Shown here: in pieces, positions 51,258-59,409 of the stretch
Numbering within the stretch: the first letter of the stretch is position 1
Layout: each line of letters starts with the position of its first letter
IMG/VR virus record: IMGVR_UViG_3300024359_000008
Span: 1 to 64,000 of that record
Length of the DNA: 64,000 bases
Strand: one strand, 5' to 3'
Origin: a virus
The notes under the pieces: generated by a model
Database searches by the model: none
Seen by the model: only the letters and a program-made list of their open reading frames with translations
What the model was told of the DNA's origin: nothing
Program-made: the position numbers and the translations under genes

Positions 51258-53246
51258 CTAATAAATTAAATCAGTTAATTTCGTTATTTCACCACTATGT
51301 GTTGTCGCACTATAATCAGTATTTACAGTTAAATTCGATGTGATTACTTCAGAAGTGGTTGGATAATTAATCGATAAACCACTATTTGAATAGATACTAC
51401 TATTAACTACTTGTAATCTACCAAAATTAGTTATATTAGTTAAAGTGTCTCCACTACCTGTATTAACTATATTTGAATTATTAATTAACACGTTTAAATA
51501 TTGTCCATCACCATAAGAATCTAAATCATTATAACCATTCACATAAGAGTTGTTCAATCTAAATGTTGATGTTGTAGTATCTGTATGGTCATATAATATA
51601 AACCTATCAGCAGTTGATATAATTTTACTATTATTCACATTTATCTCACCTCCAAATCTAGGATGAAATGTATAATTAAAATTACCCTCTATATTACCTC
51701 TAAAATTAACTTTTGAAGTTCCAAAAGATTGCATAATAACATTACTAGTTGTCCCAGTACCTAACAACTTGATATCTCCATCAAAATTAATTATATTACC
51801 ACTAGATGAACTAACAATAAACCTACCTACACCACTACTAGTTTTTGTTGTTATAGTACCTTTATAATTTATAATATTATTAGAATGATTTAACCAGAAT
51901 AAACCAGTAGTTAAACTGTTATCAGAATAATCATATAAATTTGAATTCATATTTAAAACCCAACCACCACTAATAAATGTTGATACAATTGCACCGTAAT
52001 ATGCGAATGTTGTATATGCATTTTGATAATAAATATCCTTTATGTTGACATTTATATTACCACAAGTTAATTGTCTCATATTAAAAACTTGAGCTAACGA
52101 CAACATATATTCGCCATTTATATCAATATTAGATGAAGTGCAATTGTTTCTAATATAAAAAGAATAAGCGCAATCATAATAGTATCTACGTTTTACGTAA
52201 GATGAAAAATCCAAAAACTCGGAATCCATAATAGTATAGACACTACCATATCCAGCATTACCAGATAAGAAGTATTTGTGTTCCTCATCAGATATTAATG
52301 TGAATTTACAGTCATTAACGGTATTTCTGATTTCAATTAATTGACAACTATTAGACCTTAAACTTTTAGTTTCTGAAAAGAAGTTAAAATTATTACCACC
52401 ATTACATGTGAAATACATCGATAAACCGTTACTTGTATCTGGTCCTAAACCAGTAGCTTCAAATTCTAAATAACCCAACACTGTACATGTTTCACCAGTT
52501 GTTCCGTTTGGTGAGAATAGACCAACACTTTGACCAGTTGGTGCCTCATTAATCATATTAATTTTAACACCAGCACAAAAATAATACGTTATACCATCTT
52601 TCCATAAATTTAATTCAGTCTGCCAAACACCATCATATTGATTACCAGTAGAATCACTATTATCAAAAACAATTGTTTGTGGTAACACATATATTAAATC
52701 ACCATATGTTGAAGCTGTTTTAGCACCATAAAGTGTTTTAAATGGTTTATCTAATCTACCTTTTTCACCAGTTGAGTCATCACCATTCTCATCAACAAAA
52801 AGTGTATTTGAAATAGTTACACCTGTAAAGAAACCATCAATGTTTATACTATTATTAGCATTATCTAATAATGTTAATACACCATTCTCTTTACTATAAG
52901 TGCTTCCTGTAATAAAAGTATCTGTTATACCTGTAACATCTATTGTAACAAAATCATTTCTAGAAATTGTTAATAAATCTAACTCTTGATTATAAGTAGC
53001 TCCAGTTACATATTTATCTTGAGATGTTGCTGCACTAATTATATGTTGAACATCAACATAATCTATATTCCCATTTGATGAATTTCTTGCTAATATTTGA
53101 AATAAAGAATTATCATTACTTGGAACATCTACAATATTTAATGTATTAGCAGATAAGTTAGCTTGAATATAAGTATTTCCACTTACAGTACCACCACTTA
53201 ATGGTAAAAATTTATCATCTATTTTAAAAAAATATTGTCCAGCCAC
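51258..53246 (-). CDS. Tail spike/fibre with beta-helix (pectin lyase-like) domain
   Basis: The 662 residues have an N-terminal fibre-like part (FFKIDDKFLPLSGGTVSGNT, ISRNDFVTIDVTGITDTFIT) and then, from about residue 175, LFVDENGDDSTGEKGRLDKP and FKTLYGAKTASTYGDLIYVL, the usual entry to a right-handed beta-helix ('yvd..gdD...G....Pf.tl..A......gd.i.v..'). The rest (200-620) is made of short irregular strands rich in Asn and Ser, as in parallel beta-helices (NNSNIVNTGSGDTLTNITNF). No catalytic pair can be assigned by eye, so it may bind or degrade a polysaccharide. Confidence 0.7.
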   Translation of the reverse strand: MAGQYFFKIDDKFLPLSGGTVSGNTYIQANLSANTLNIVDVPSNDNSLFQILARNSSNGNIDYVDVQHIISAATSQDKYVTGATYNQELDLLTISRNDFVTIDVTGITDTFITGSTYSKENGVLTLLDNANNSINIDGFFTGVTISNTLFVDENGDDSTGEKGRLDKPFKTLYGAKTASTYGDLIYVLPQTIVFDNSDSTGNQYDGVWQTELNLWKDGITYYFCAGVKINMINEAPTGQSVGLFSPNGTTGETCTVLGYLEFEATGLGPDTSNGLSMYFTCNGGNNFNFFSETKSLRSNSCQLIEIRNTVNDCKFTLISDEEHKYFLSGNAGYGSVYTIMDSEFLDFSSYVKRRYYYDCAYSFYIRNNCTSSNIDINGEYMLSLAQVFNMRQLTCGNINVNIKDIYYQNAYTTFAYYGAIVSTFISGGWVLNMNSNLYDYSDNSLTTGLFWLNHSNNIINYKGTITTKTSSGVGRFIVSSSSGNIINFDGDIKLLGTGTTSNVIMQSFGTSKVNFRGNIEGNFNYTFHPRFGGEINVNNSKIISTADRFILYDHTDTTTSTFRLNNSYVNGYNDLDSYGDGQYLNVLINNSNIVNTGSGDTLTNITNFGRLQVVNSSIYSNSGLSINYPTTSEVITSNLTVNTDYSATTHSGEITKLTDLIY

Positions 53247-53247
53247 T

Positions 53248-53607
53248 TTATATATTATTTATATCTTCTTCAATTTTAATACTTATACCTCCTTCTCTAG
53301 GTAAAGACATCTTTGTTCCATTTGCAAAAAACAATTCAAATTCACCAATAAAATTTCCAGAAATAGCAGTATCTCCTTCTACCCATTGATATTGTATTAT
53401 ACCAGAGTCATTAGAAATTACTTGAGCTACTTTAGAAGATATAACTAAAGCTCCACAATCATCTACCATAGAAAATTCAACTTTAGTTACAGCACTTAAA
53501 TTCAATCTATTCCAACCTCCTAAACAACCTTTATCATAAACGGTAGCTATCAAAGCTGGTGCTGTATCATTTCTTTTTATAATAAATGGTTTTTCTCCTC
53601 TTGCCAT
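53248..53607 (-). CDS. BppU N-terminal-like baseplate/fibre adaptor, 119 aa
   Basis: The protein contains FIIKRNDTAPALIATVYDKG, LNLSAVTKVEFSMVDDCGAL, DSGIIQYQWVEGDTAISGNF and IGEFELFFANGTKMSLPREG. The order 'ik.nDtaP.l...', 'dLt..t.v.f.m', 'sG.v.Y.W...dt..sG.y..Efe' and '.P..g' matches the N-terminal domain of upper baseplate proteins (BppU_N-like), which fix receptor-binding proteins to the tail. It lies at the head end of the fibre operon, 1 base before the beta-helix spike gene. Confidence 0.65.
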   Translation of the reverse strand: MARGEKPFIIKRNDTAPALIATVYDKGCLGGWNRLNLSAVTKVEFSMVDDCGALVISSKVAQVISNDSGIIQYQWVEGDTAISGNFIGEFELFFANGTKMSLPREGGISIKIEEDINNI

Positions 53608-53611
53608 ACTT

Positions 53612-53974
53612 TTAATTATTAACTATTTCTAATCTTACTTCTTGATTTTCAAGTCTTATGTCAATATTTTGACCAACTACAACAGGGCTTAATTTAAATC
53701 TTGTTATAAGTCTCTTTTCTGGACTATCTACTGTATATTTTAAAACCCAATTCATTTCATATATATCATCAATATTGTATAAACCTGGGGATAAATTTAC
53801 ATAATACCTTCCTAAAGAATCATTTATAACTTCAGGACTCTCTATAACAATAGAATCTCCTTCTATTGTTACATAACCAGATATTTCTTCTACATTTATT
53901 AAATCATATGTTTCTCCACTTAAAGTGGTTATATTGATACAATAAAAATCTCTATAAAGTCTTAAATAAGCCAT
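53612..53974 (-). CDS. Small Ig-like adaptor protein, 120 aa
   Basis: From ATG 53974 the protein begins MAYLRLYRDFYCINITTLSG and continues with beta strands (YDLINVEEISGYVTIEGDSI, SLGRYYVNLSPGLYNIDDIY, RFKLSPVVVGQNIDIRLENQ). An in-frame GTG at 53998 would add 8 residues but lies 1 nt from the late element, so 53974 is preferred; this leaves 25 nt between element and ATG. It opens the fibre operon just after the tail tube terminator. It is likely a structural adaptor, by position and fold pattern only. Confidence 0.6.
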   Translation of the reverse strand: MAYLRLYRDFYCINITTLSGETYDLINVEEISGYVTIEGDSIVIESPEVINDSLGRYYVNLSPGLYNIDDIYEMNWVLKYTVDSPEKRLITRFKLSPVVVGQNIDIRLENQEVRLEIVNN

Positions 53975-53999
53975 AATCAAAAAAAGATATTTCCTCACA

Positions 54000-54007
54000 A
54001 ATAAATA
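54000..54007 (-). promoter_or_regulatory. Candidate late-type element TATTTATT
   Basis: The coding strand reads CTATTTATTTGTG, directly downstream of a terminator and 25 nt before the ATG at 53974. It would start the fibre operon. Confidence 0.45.
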
Positions 54008-54012
54008 GTAAC

Positions 54013-54050
54013 AAAAAAGGAGACTGTATTAAAACAATCTCCTTTTTAAA
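54013..54050 (-). terminator. Intrinsic terminator after the tail tube gene
   Basis: The stem AAAAAGGAGA / TCTCCTTTTT with inner pairs TGT/ACA is followed on the minus strand by a T-run. It separates the tube gene from the fibre operon. Confidence 0.8.
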
Positions 54051-54069
54051 AAATTTATTTATATATGTT

Positions 54070-54558
54070 TTAAGCACTAAGAAGACATCTGTCTGGTTGA
54101 ACATTGATTTTAACTTTTGAAATATCATCTGAACCATAATCATAACTATCAAAAGAAGCATTTGTAATAAAACAACCTATTAAAGTCCACTTTTCAACTT
54201 CAACACCAACAGGGTCAAGAGCTTTTAAAACTAAATTCTTTTTGTATCCTACTGCATAACCCATTCTACCAGTTGCAGATTCAGCATGTAATCTTACCCA
54301 TTCCATCACTTTTTGAGTTGTTGATGGTCCGATAACATCAATAAATTCAATATCAATTGCTGACCATTTGTATCTACCAGCAACGTATGTACTAGTGTTC
54401 ATATATTGAATTTCAGTACTATTAATTTCTATCGTAGGTTTTCCAGAAGTTTGAACATTAAATGATTCAATACCTAATTCAGAAGGAAATTCCAATACGA
54501 ATCTATTTTTTCTTTTAGGTTCCTGGTCTACAGGAACTGGTCTAAACATTGTAGCCAT
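54070..54558 (-). CDS. Tail tube protein, T4 gp19-like
   Basis: The 162 residues match T4 gp19 in length (163) and plan: MFRPVPVDQEPKRKNRFVLE, then ESFNVQTSGKPTIEINSTEI, ITYVAGRYKW-like YVAGRYKWSAIDIEFIDVIG, VMEWVRLHAESATGRMGYAV and a C-terminus WTLIGCFITNASFDSYDYGS. It polymerises into the inner tail tube. It lies between terminators at 54013 and 54672, so it forms a single-gene transcript, as expected for a protein needed in many copies. Confidence 0.85.
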   Translation of the reverse strand: MATMFRPVPVDQEPKRKNRFVLEFPSELGIESFNVQTSGKPTIEINSTEIQYMNTSTYVAGRYKWSAIDIEFIDVIGPSTTQKVMEWVRLHAESATGRMGYAVGYKKNLVLKALDPVGVEVEKWTLIGCFITNASFDSYDYGSDDISKVKINVQPDRCLLSA

Positions 54559-54588
54559 CTTAAACTTGTTTTTATTATTTTAATTACT

Positions 54589-54596
54589 TATAAATA
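54589..54596 (-). promoter_or_regulatory. Candidate late-type element TATTTATA
   Basis: The coding strand reads AATATTTATAAGTA, 30 nt before the tail tube ATG at 54558 and downstream of the sheath terminator. Confidence 0.5.
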
Positions 54597-54671
54597 TTAA
54601 ACAAAAAAAATTATTTGATTATATTTAATTTTTTTTTTAATTTATTTCTATAAAATTTAAAATTCACCAAT

Positions 54672-54706
54672 AAAAAAAGGGAACTAAATAGCTCCCTTTA
54701 TTTTTA
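54672..54706 (-). terminator. Intrinsic terminator after the sheath gene
   Basis: The stem AAAGGGA / TCCCTTT with a further CT/AG pair is followed on the minus strand by TTTTTTTATT. It lies just after the sheath stop at 54737, so sheath and tube are transcribed separately. Confidence 0.75.
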
Positions 54707-54736
54707 TAAATTTGTAAATTCTTAATATTTAAAAAG

Positions 54737-57070
54737 TTAAAAATCTTCGAATCTAGCTCCAGTAGGTAAAACTTGAAAAGTTAAATCTATAAACTCAGCA
54801 GTTCTTGTAGGTTTCAATTGAATTTTACCAACTAAAGTATTTCTATCTACAACCTCTGGTGGATTATTTGTTTCATCCATTATAACTCTAAATCCAGTTA
54901 AACCTCTTTGATTTTGAATTTGTAATAATAAAGGTTCTACTTTAGATAAGAATTGGTCTCTTAAAGTTTGGTCATTTTGCTCAAACAATAAAGTTTGAGA
55001 TGTTGCAGCTACTACTCTTCTAATTTGTAACAATAATCTTCTTACACTAATTCTATCAAGAGCAGACTGTCTAATTTGAAGTGTTTTTTGTCCATAAATT
55101 ACCACTCCATTTTGAACAAATGTGGCGATTGGATTAATTCTTCCTTCATATAATGAATCTCTATCAGTTTGACTCAATTTAATATCTGCTTTTCTTACAG
55201 AATCTCCAACAGTACCTCTATTTATACCAGCAGGTGCAAACCAAGGGAATGATACATTATCTGTTAAAGCGATTGATTTAACAACTTCAGCTGTAGGAGG
55301 TAAATATAAAAATTGTCCAGTTGATTGGTCTTCAATTTGTACCCAAGGCCAATAAGTTGCTGCATAATTTGAATCAATACCTGTGTCTTGCATTGCTAAA
55401 ACGGCTTCTTCTGGAGTACCTTTTGCTGTATCTGTAGTTAACCTAGGAGCATCAATTATATATAAAGTATCAGCTCTATCTTCTATCTTTCCTAAAGCAT
55501 ACTTAACTAATTCTTGGTTATTTCCGTAATCAATACCTGGAGTAGCAAATAAGTTAACATCAACTTCTTCTGGGTTAGTGAAGATATCTATCGCTTCTTT
55601 AAAAGCCGTTCTATTAGAAGTGTCTGAAATATTTGTTGTAAATGTAGGAGTTCTAAATTTATTCCAACCATCAAAACCTCCAGCAGGAGCAAGTGTGAAC
55701 TTTCTTTCTGCTTTAGTGTAACCACTTAAAGTTAAACTTCCAGAAACAAACGTTGAAGGTGCTCCAGATTCTAAGTGAAAACCAGGTACTACAACTTTTC
55801 CAGCACTTCCAGTTCCTACATACTTAAACATATCTGCTTCAACAGTATTAATAACATTAGAAAAAGTAACTTTATCTGCAGTAAATTCAGTGTAAGCTAA
55901 TTCTGAAATACCTAAGAAAGTTTTATTTACAGAATCTCCTGATAAATAAGATGTTTTATAATATAAAGGTGTTGCAGTAGTTCCAGTTTCTACCTCTACT
56001 TGACTATATCCTTCAAAACCTGCTGGAACAACATTTGAAGGATGTCCTTCTTGCATATCTAACGTTACAAATACAGATTGTCTAGGATATTCTTCATCAG
56101 TAGTACCAATTACTCTAGCAATATAATTTCTTTGAGTAGGGTCCATAGTAACACCTCTAAATCTCTCTAAAGCTGTTTGAAAAGCTGCTGAATCATTATC
56201 GTTAAAATCTCTAATTATTACATCAAAAGTTTTTGTGATTGTATCTATATTTGATATAGATATCTTAATTTCTCTATTCGCAGAATCTCCATCAGAAATA
56301 GATTGAAATTTAAATAATTTTCTAACTTGACCACCAACTAAATTAGAAACAATATAAGGTGTCTCTGGATTAGTGTAAGGTCCAGCAAAATCTGTATAAG
56401 TTGAATCAGTTGAAAAAGTTATAGAATCTGAAATTCCTGTTATTGAACCTTCAGCTACTGCTTGTCTTAAAAAATGAGGATAAATAGATTCTACATAAAT
56501 GCCATAATCTCCTGATAATTTTTTAGGATTTTTACCTATAACATTAACAATATAATCTTCTCTACTTTCATCTAAAGAAACTGTTAAAGTATTTGCAGAA
56601 AAAGGCCCTGTTGAAGCACTTAATACAAAACTTCCTAAAGGAGATGAAGATACTCCCTTTTCTAAGTCAGTTGCAATATTGTGTAAAAAAGTATTTCCTT
56701 CATCATCTGATTTACTTTTTATTACAGCAATAATAGCTCCATCATCTATTGTTCCTCCAGTAGGAGATGTTGCTGTGATAATCCATGCATTAGAATCGGT
56801 AAAACCTTCTTTTCCTAAAACTCTAGTTACAGTTAATTCATTAGATTGTGTTAAAAAAGCGTTTGCTACATAAGGTAATTGTAAACTTGAATTTGTTCCT
56901 CCAAATCTAAACAAAAACTCATCAGTACTTCTAATACTAATTGGTTCAAATGCTGGTCCTTTTTGTGTTAATCCAACAAGGCCTAACTTAGTTAAACCAA
57001 CTCTTGATGCGAATACCGAAAAATCTTGCTCTTTTGTGTAAACGCCGGGCGATACGAATATAGTTGCCAT
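54737..57070 (-). CDS. Tail sheath protein, T4 gp18-like
   Basis: The 777 residues begin MATIFVSPGVYTKEQDFSVF, with GLVGLTQKGPAFEPISIRST and FGGTNSSLQLPYVANAFLTQ, the typical sheath N-terminus. The C-terminal core has ATYWPWVQIEDQSTGQFLYL, WFAPAGINRGTVGDSVRKAD, LYEGRINPIATFVQNGVVIY and YGQKTLQIRQSALDRISVRR, as in contractile sheath proteins. It is longer than T4 gp18 (659), owing to inserted surface domains in the middle. It contracts to drive the tube into the cell. A late element 40 nt upstream and its own terminator suggest a single-gene transcript. Confidence 0.93.
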   Translation of the reverse strand: MATIFVSPGVYTKEQDFSVFASRVGLTKLGLVGLTQKGPAFEPISIRSTDEFLFRFGGTNSSLQLPYVANAFLTQSNELTVTRVLGKEGFTDSNAWIITATSPTGGTIDDGAIIAVIKSKSDDEGNTFLHNIATDLEKGVSSSPLGSFVLSASTGPFSANTLTVSLDESREDYIVNVIGKNPKKLSGDYGIYVESIYPHFLRQAVAEGSITGISDSITFSTDSTYTDFAGPYTNPETPYIVSNLVGGQVRKLFKFQSISDGDSANREIKISISNIDTITKTFDVIIRDFNDNDSAAFQTALERFRGVTMDPTQRNYIARVIGTTDEEYPRQSVFVTLDMQEGHPSNVVPAGFEGYSQVEVETGTTATPLYYKTSYLSGDSVNKTFLGISELAYTEFTADKVTFSNVINTVEADMFKYVGTGSAGKVVVPGFHLESGAPSTFVSGSLTLSGYTKAERKFTLAPAGGFDGWNKFRTPTFTTNISDTSNRTAFKEAIDIFTNPEEVDVNLFATPGIDYGNNQELVKYALGKIEDRADTLYIIDAPRLTTDTAKGTPEEAVLAMQDTGIDSNYAATYWPWVQIEDQSTGQFLYLPPTAEVVKSIALTDNVSFPWFAPAGINRGTVGDSVRKADIKLSQTDRDSLYEGRINPIATFVQNGVVIYGQKTLQIRQSALDRISVRRLLLQIRRVVAATSQTLLFEQNDQTLRDQFLSKVEPLLLQIQNQRGLTGFRVIMDETNNPPEVVDRNTLVGKIQLKPTRTAEFIDLTFQVLPTGARFEDF

Positions 57071-57110
57071 CTGATTATTATTTTTTAATTTTAAATTTAT
57101 ACAGTTTTAC

Positions 57111-57118
57111 AATAAATA
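57111..57118 (-). promoter_or_regulatory. Candidate late-type element TATTTATT
   Basis: The coding strand reads CTATTTATTGTAAA, 40 nt before the sheath ATG at 57070. Confidence 0.4.
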
Positions 57119-57136
57119 GGATAAAAAAATTCAAAA

Positions 57137-57853
57137 CTAACATTCGTCCTCACGAATTTGTATAGAAATTTTTGTAATTGTCTGAACTCTCTCGAATTTC
57201 TTTGGGTCTACGATTCTAGAATGTACCGTTAAAGGATATACTAATTGAAAAAATCTATCTGAATCTATACTATCTACAGTGTTATCTTCACTAGGGTCTC
57301 CTAAAATAGCTGGTACATTATAACCATTAATTTTCATATAACCTTGTCCGTCAGAAAAACCTTCTTCTAACATTTTTTCATATGAAATATTTACATCTTG
57401 CATATAATGAGTTAAAAATCTTAATTCATATTCTACATCCACCCAAGTAGGTTGTGGAATTTTAAAAATTTCATAACCCCCCAGCACTCCATCTGTACTA
57501 GGAACTTTAACATAATTAAATTTTAATTTTTTTGGTACAGTTCTCCTTAATGGAGCTGTACCTTTTTTTACTGACTTTCTCCTCATAGTCATAAAAGGCA
57601 TTCTTATCTCCTCTCCACTTTCATCTTTAAGATATTTCCAGTTCATTTTAAATTCAGCCCACCTTTCTTGTGTTAAAAATATAACTGGAACTCTTATGTC
57701 TTTACCTTCTGCATCTTCAACAGTAATATTTAAATCATAAATGAAATCTCTCATACCCCTATCAACATCTTCTAATAAAAGTTTTTGAGGTAAATAATTA
57801 TTATTTTTAAAACTATCATCAAGATTATCATTAATATTTTTTTGTATAGACAT
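57137..57853 (-). CDS. Tail sheath stabiliser/terminator, T4 gp15-like (tentative)
   Basis: The 238 residues contain DIRVPVIFLTQERWAEFKMN, MPFMTMRRKSVKKGTAPLRR and PQPTWVDVEYELRFLTHYMQ then DVNISYEKML. T4 gp15 has comparable features: 'irVPi.ya.kehf', a strand pair and 'P..i.YelsiFTry.dDm.Qi'. It is encoded between the neck-type genes and the sheath, the same relative order as T4 13-14-15-18-19, which supports the call. It would cap the tail and join it to the head. Sequence similarity is remote. Confidence 0.55.
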   Translation of the reverse strand: MSIQKNINDNLDDSFKNNNYLPQKLLLEDVDRGMRDFIYDLNITVEDAEGKDIRVPVIFLTQERWAEFKMNWKYLKDESGEEIRMPFMTMRRKSVKKGTAPLRRTVPKKLKFNYVKVPSTDGVLGGYEIFKIPQPTWVDVEYELRFLTHYMQDVNISYEKMLEEGFSDGQGYMKINGYNVPAILGDPSEDNTVDSIDSDRFFQLVYPLTVHSRIVDPKKFERVQTITKISIQIREDEC

Positions 57854-57877
57854 TTATTTTTATTTTATCTTTTTTAT

Positions 57878-57885
57878 AATAAATA
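57878..57885 (-). promoter_or_regulatory. Candidate late-type element TATTTATT
   Basis: The coding strand reads AATATTTATTATAA, 24 nt before the ATG at 57853, only about 20 bases from the plus-strand promoter at 57907. Confidence 0.45.
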
Positions 57886-57906
57886 TTATATAATTTTAAT
57901 TAAACA

Positions 57907-57938
57907 TTTGATTTTAAAATAAATTATGTATATATTCG
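57907..57938 (+). promoter_or_regulatory. Bacteroidota-type promoter, TTTG-N20-TATATTCG
   Basis: On the plus strand TTTG (57907-57910) is followed after 20 nt by TATATTCG (57931-57938), one base from TAnnTTTG. The predicted start leaves about 8-10 nt before the TTG start codon at 57954. Confidence 0.65.
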
Positions 57939-57953
57939 CAAAAAGTTTTTAAA

Positions 57954-58733
57954 TTGAAGAGAGTAAGAATTACACATAACTTAATAAATAAATTGATAAA
58001 ATCTGAAGAGATTTTAACTTTTTCTTATTTTGTTAAATTAAAATACTTATACTCAAATTCTACTATTTATAATTTTTCATTAAGAAAAGCTGCTAGACTT
58101 ATAGGCGTTTCTCCTAATTCTATAAAATTCCATTTAAAAAAAATGGAAGAAATGGAAATTATAAAAATTGTAAAAAATAAAAAAGGGGGTACAAATATCA
58201 CCTTTTCTTCAATAGAAAAAATTTCAAAAAAATACGGAGTAAACCATAATAGTAAATGTGGTTCTATAATATTTCGTGATTCTGAAAATGTACAAGATAT
58301 TAAAACTAGATTTTATTCTAAAGTTTTAATTAACAATCTCAATAAACAGAGATATACTATCAAAGGAAAGTCCAACTCGCTTATGCGGAAAAGAGACCAA
58401 TTAAACAAGTTAAATAAAAGTGGAGTTAATCCAGATTTTTTACAAAGGTCAATTGCGAGTGAAAGGATAATGTTTGATACTTTTATATGCTGTGATACAA
58501 TTGGTGATATGTTAGATAAAACTAAAATGACAGGTTATAACCAACTAAAAAAAATGGTTAGGATGGGCTTGTTAAATATAAAAAAGAAACAAATGAAAGT
58601 TTTAGAAAATTGTAAAAAAGAAGACTTTGAACATTTATGCAAAAATGGCAATTTAATAAAAGGTAAACATTTTTATAGTGTAAAAGAATCTTCTATTTTG
58701 AAAAATGTTGGTTTTTCAGTTGAAGTATTATAA
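57954..58733 (+). CDS. Winged helix-turn-helix DNA-binding protein
   Basis: The 259 residues begin at a TTG codon (no ATG for about 65 codons; the promoter just upstream sets this start). Residues about 43-75 form a clear helix-turn-helix with wing: FSLRKAARLIGVSPNSIKFH then LKKMEEMEIIKIVKNKKGGT. A second weaker HTH-like stretch lies near the C-terminus (DMLDKTKMTGYNQLKKMVRM). Residues about 110-170 are very basic (QRYTIKGKSNSLMRKRDQLN). It is the only plus-strand gene inside the neck-tail cluster and has a Bacteroidota-type promoter, so it is likely an early regulator of phage transcription; the target cannot be read from the sequence. Confidence 0.7.
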   Translation: MKRVRITHNLINKLIKSEEILTFSYFVKLKYLYSNSTIYNFSLRKAARLIGVSPNSIKFHLKKMEEMEIIKIVKNKKGGTNITFSSIEKISKKYGVNHNSKCGSIIFRDSENVQDIKTRFYSKVLINNLNKQRYTIKGKSNSLMRKRDQLNKLNKSGVNPDFLQRSIASERIMFDTFICCDTIGDMLDKTKMTGYNQLKKMVRMGLLNIKKKQMKVLENCKKEDFEHLCKNGNLIKGKHFYSVKESSILKNVGFSVEVL

Positions 58734-58831
58734 TTTTTTTTGTGTGTGCATTTTATTTTACTAACATACGGCGAGTTAATATCTTATACAGTAAACTATA
58801 TGTTTTATTTTTGTTAATATTTTTTTGAAAA

Positions 58832-59395
58832 TTATCTTGCATTAAAAACATCACTGTTTACCTCAACAGCTATGATTGTAATTGAGAATAATTTATCACC
58901 ACCCCAAGAATGTTTATTATCTATATTTGAACTACCATCATCTGTTACTTCATAATAGTTACCTTTATGATAAACAAAGTCACCTACTCTTATTTCAGCA
59001 TCTAATTCATCTAAATGTGTAAGATATATGCTAGCAGTTAATTTACCATATCCCCTTCTTATTAATCCACCTGGTGCAATATAATTTGGAGACTGAGATT
59101 CTACGTTAATTCTTCCGAAAACTTCAACAGGAGTTAAATGAACTTTCTTTTTAGATTCGCCATACAAATCGTGAGTTCTTGTCTTTTGATAATCTATTCT
59201 ATATAAAATGAAAGATTCTTGTAATATCTCTTCAGTTATTTCTCTTCCTGAACTTTCAAAAAATCTTCTTTCTTTTTCGCCAAAAAATTTTTTAATCCCC
59301 TTTTGGGAATTATCCATCTCTCTTGCTTCAGCAGGTTTTTTTTGATTTCTATTTAATAACCTGTCTCTATTATTATTTCCTTTATTTCTAGACAT
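58832..59395 (-). CDS. Neck protein, T4 gp14-like (tentative)
   Basis: The 187 residues have a basic disordered N-terminus (MSRNKGNNNRDRLLNRNQKK), then FILYRIDYQKTRTHDLYGES, PVEVFGRINVESQSPNYIAP, a strand RVGDFVYHKGNYYEVTDDGS and a C-terminal beta part. The segment 'eGDlvy.....yeI' occurs at a similar point in T4 gp14. The gene lies between the putative gp13 and gp15 genes, as in T4. It would help close the neck between portal and tail. Confidence 0.5.
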   Translation of the reverse strand: MSRNKGNNNRDRLLNRNQKKPAEAREMDNSQKGIKKFFGEKERRFFESSGREITEEILQESFILYRIDYQKTRTHDLYGESKKKVHLTPVEVFGRINVESQSPNYIAPGGLIRRGYGKLTASIYLTHLDELDAEIRVGDFVYHKGNYYEVTDDGSSNIDNKHSWGGDKLFSITIIAVEVNSDVFNAR

Positions 59396-59409
59396 AAAAT
59401 ATCATTTAA

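Noticed and set aside
34700-53974. Diversity-generating retroelement acting on the fibre genes
   Set aside because: No reverse transcriptase, accessory gene or template/variable repeat pair with adenine-biased changes is seen; the repeats found are plain module duplications.
53975-53998. GTG start at 53998 for the small adaptor gene
   Set aside because: It is only 1 nt from the late element; the ATG at 53974 gives a normal leader and a typical start.
54056-54063. TATTTATA copies in the wrong orientation (also 11492, 34629, 40025)
   Set aside because: They point to no gene start within reach and are expected by chance in intergenic DNA this rich in A and T.
58734-58831. Imperfect dyad and GTGTGTGC stretch after the HTH gene as an operator or terminator
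   Set aside because: The dyad ATACAG/ACTATAT is too imperfect and no hairpin with T-run is present.
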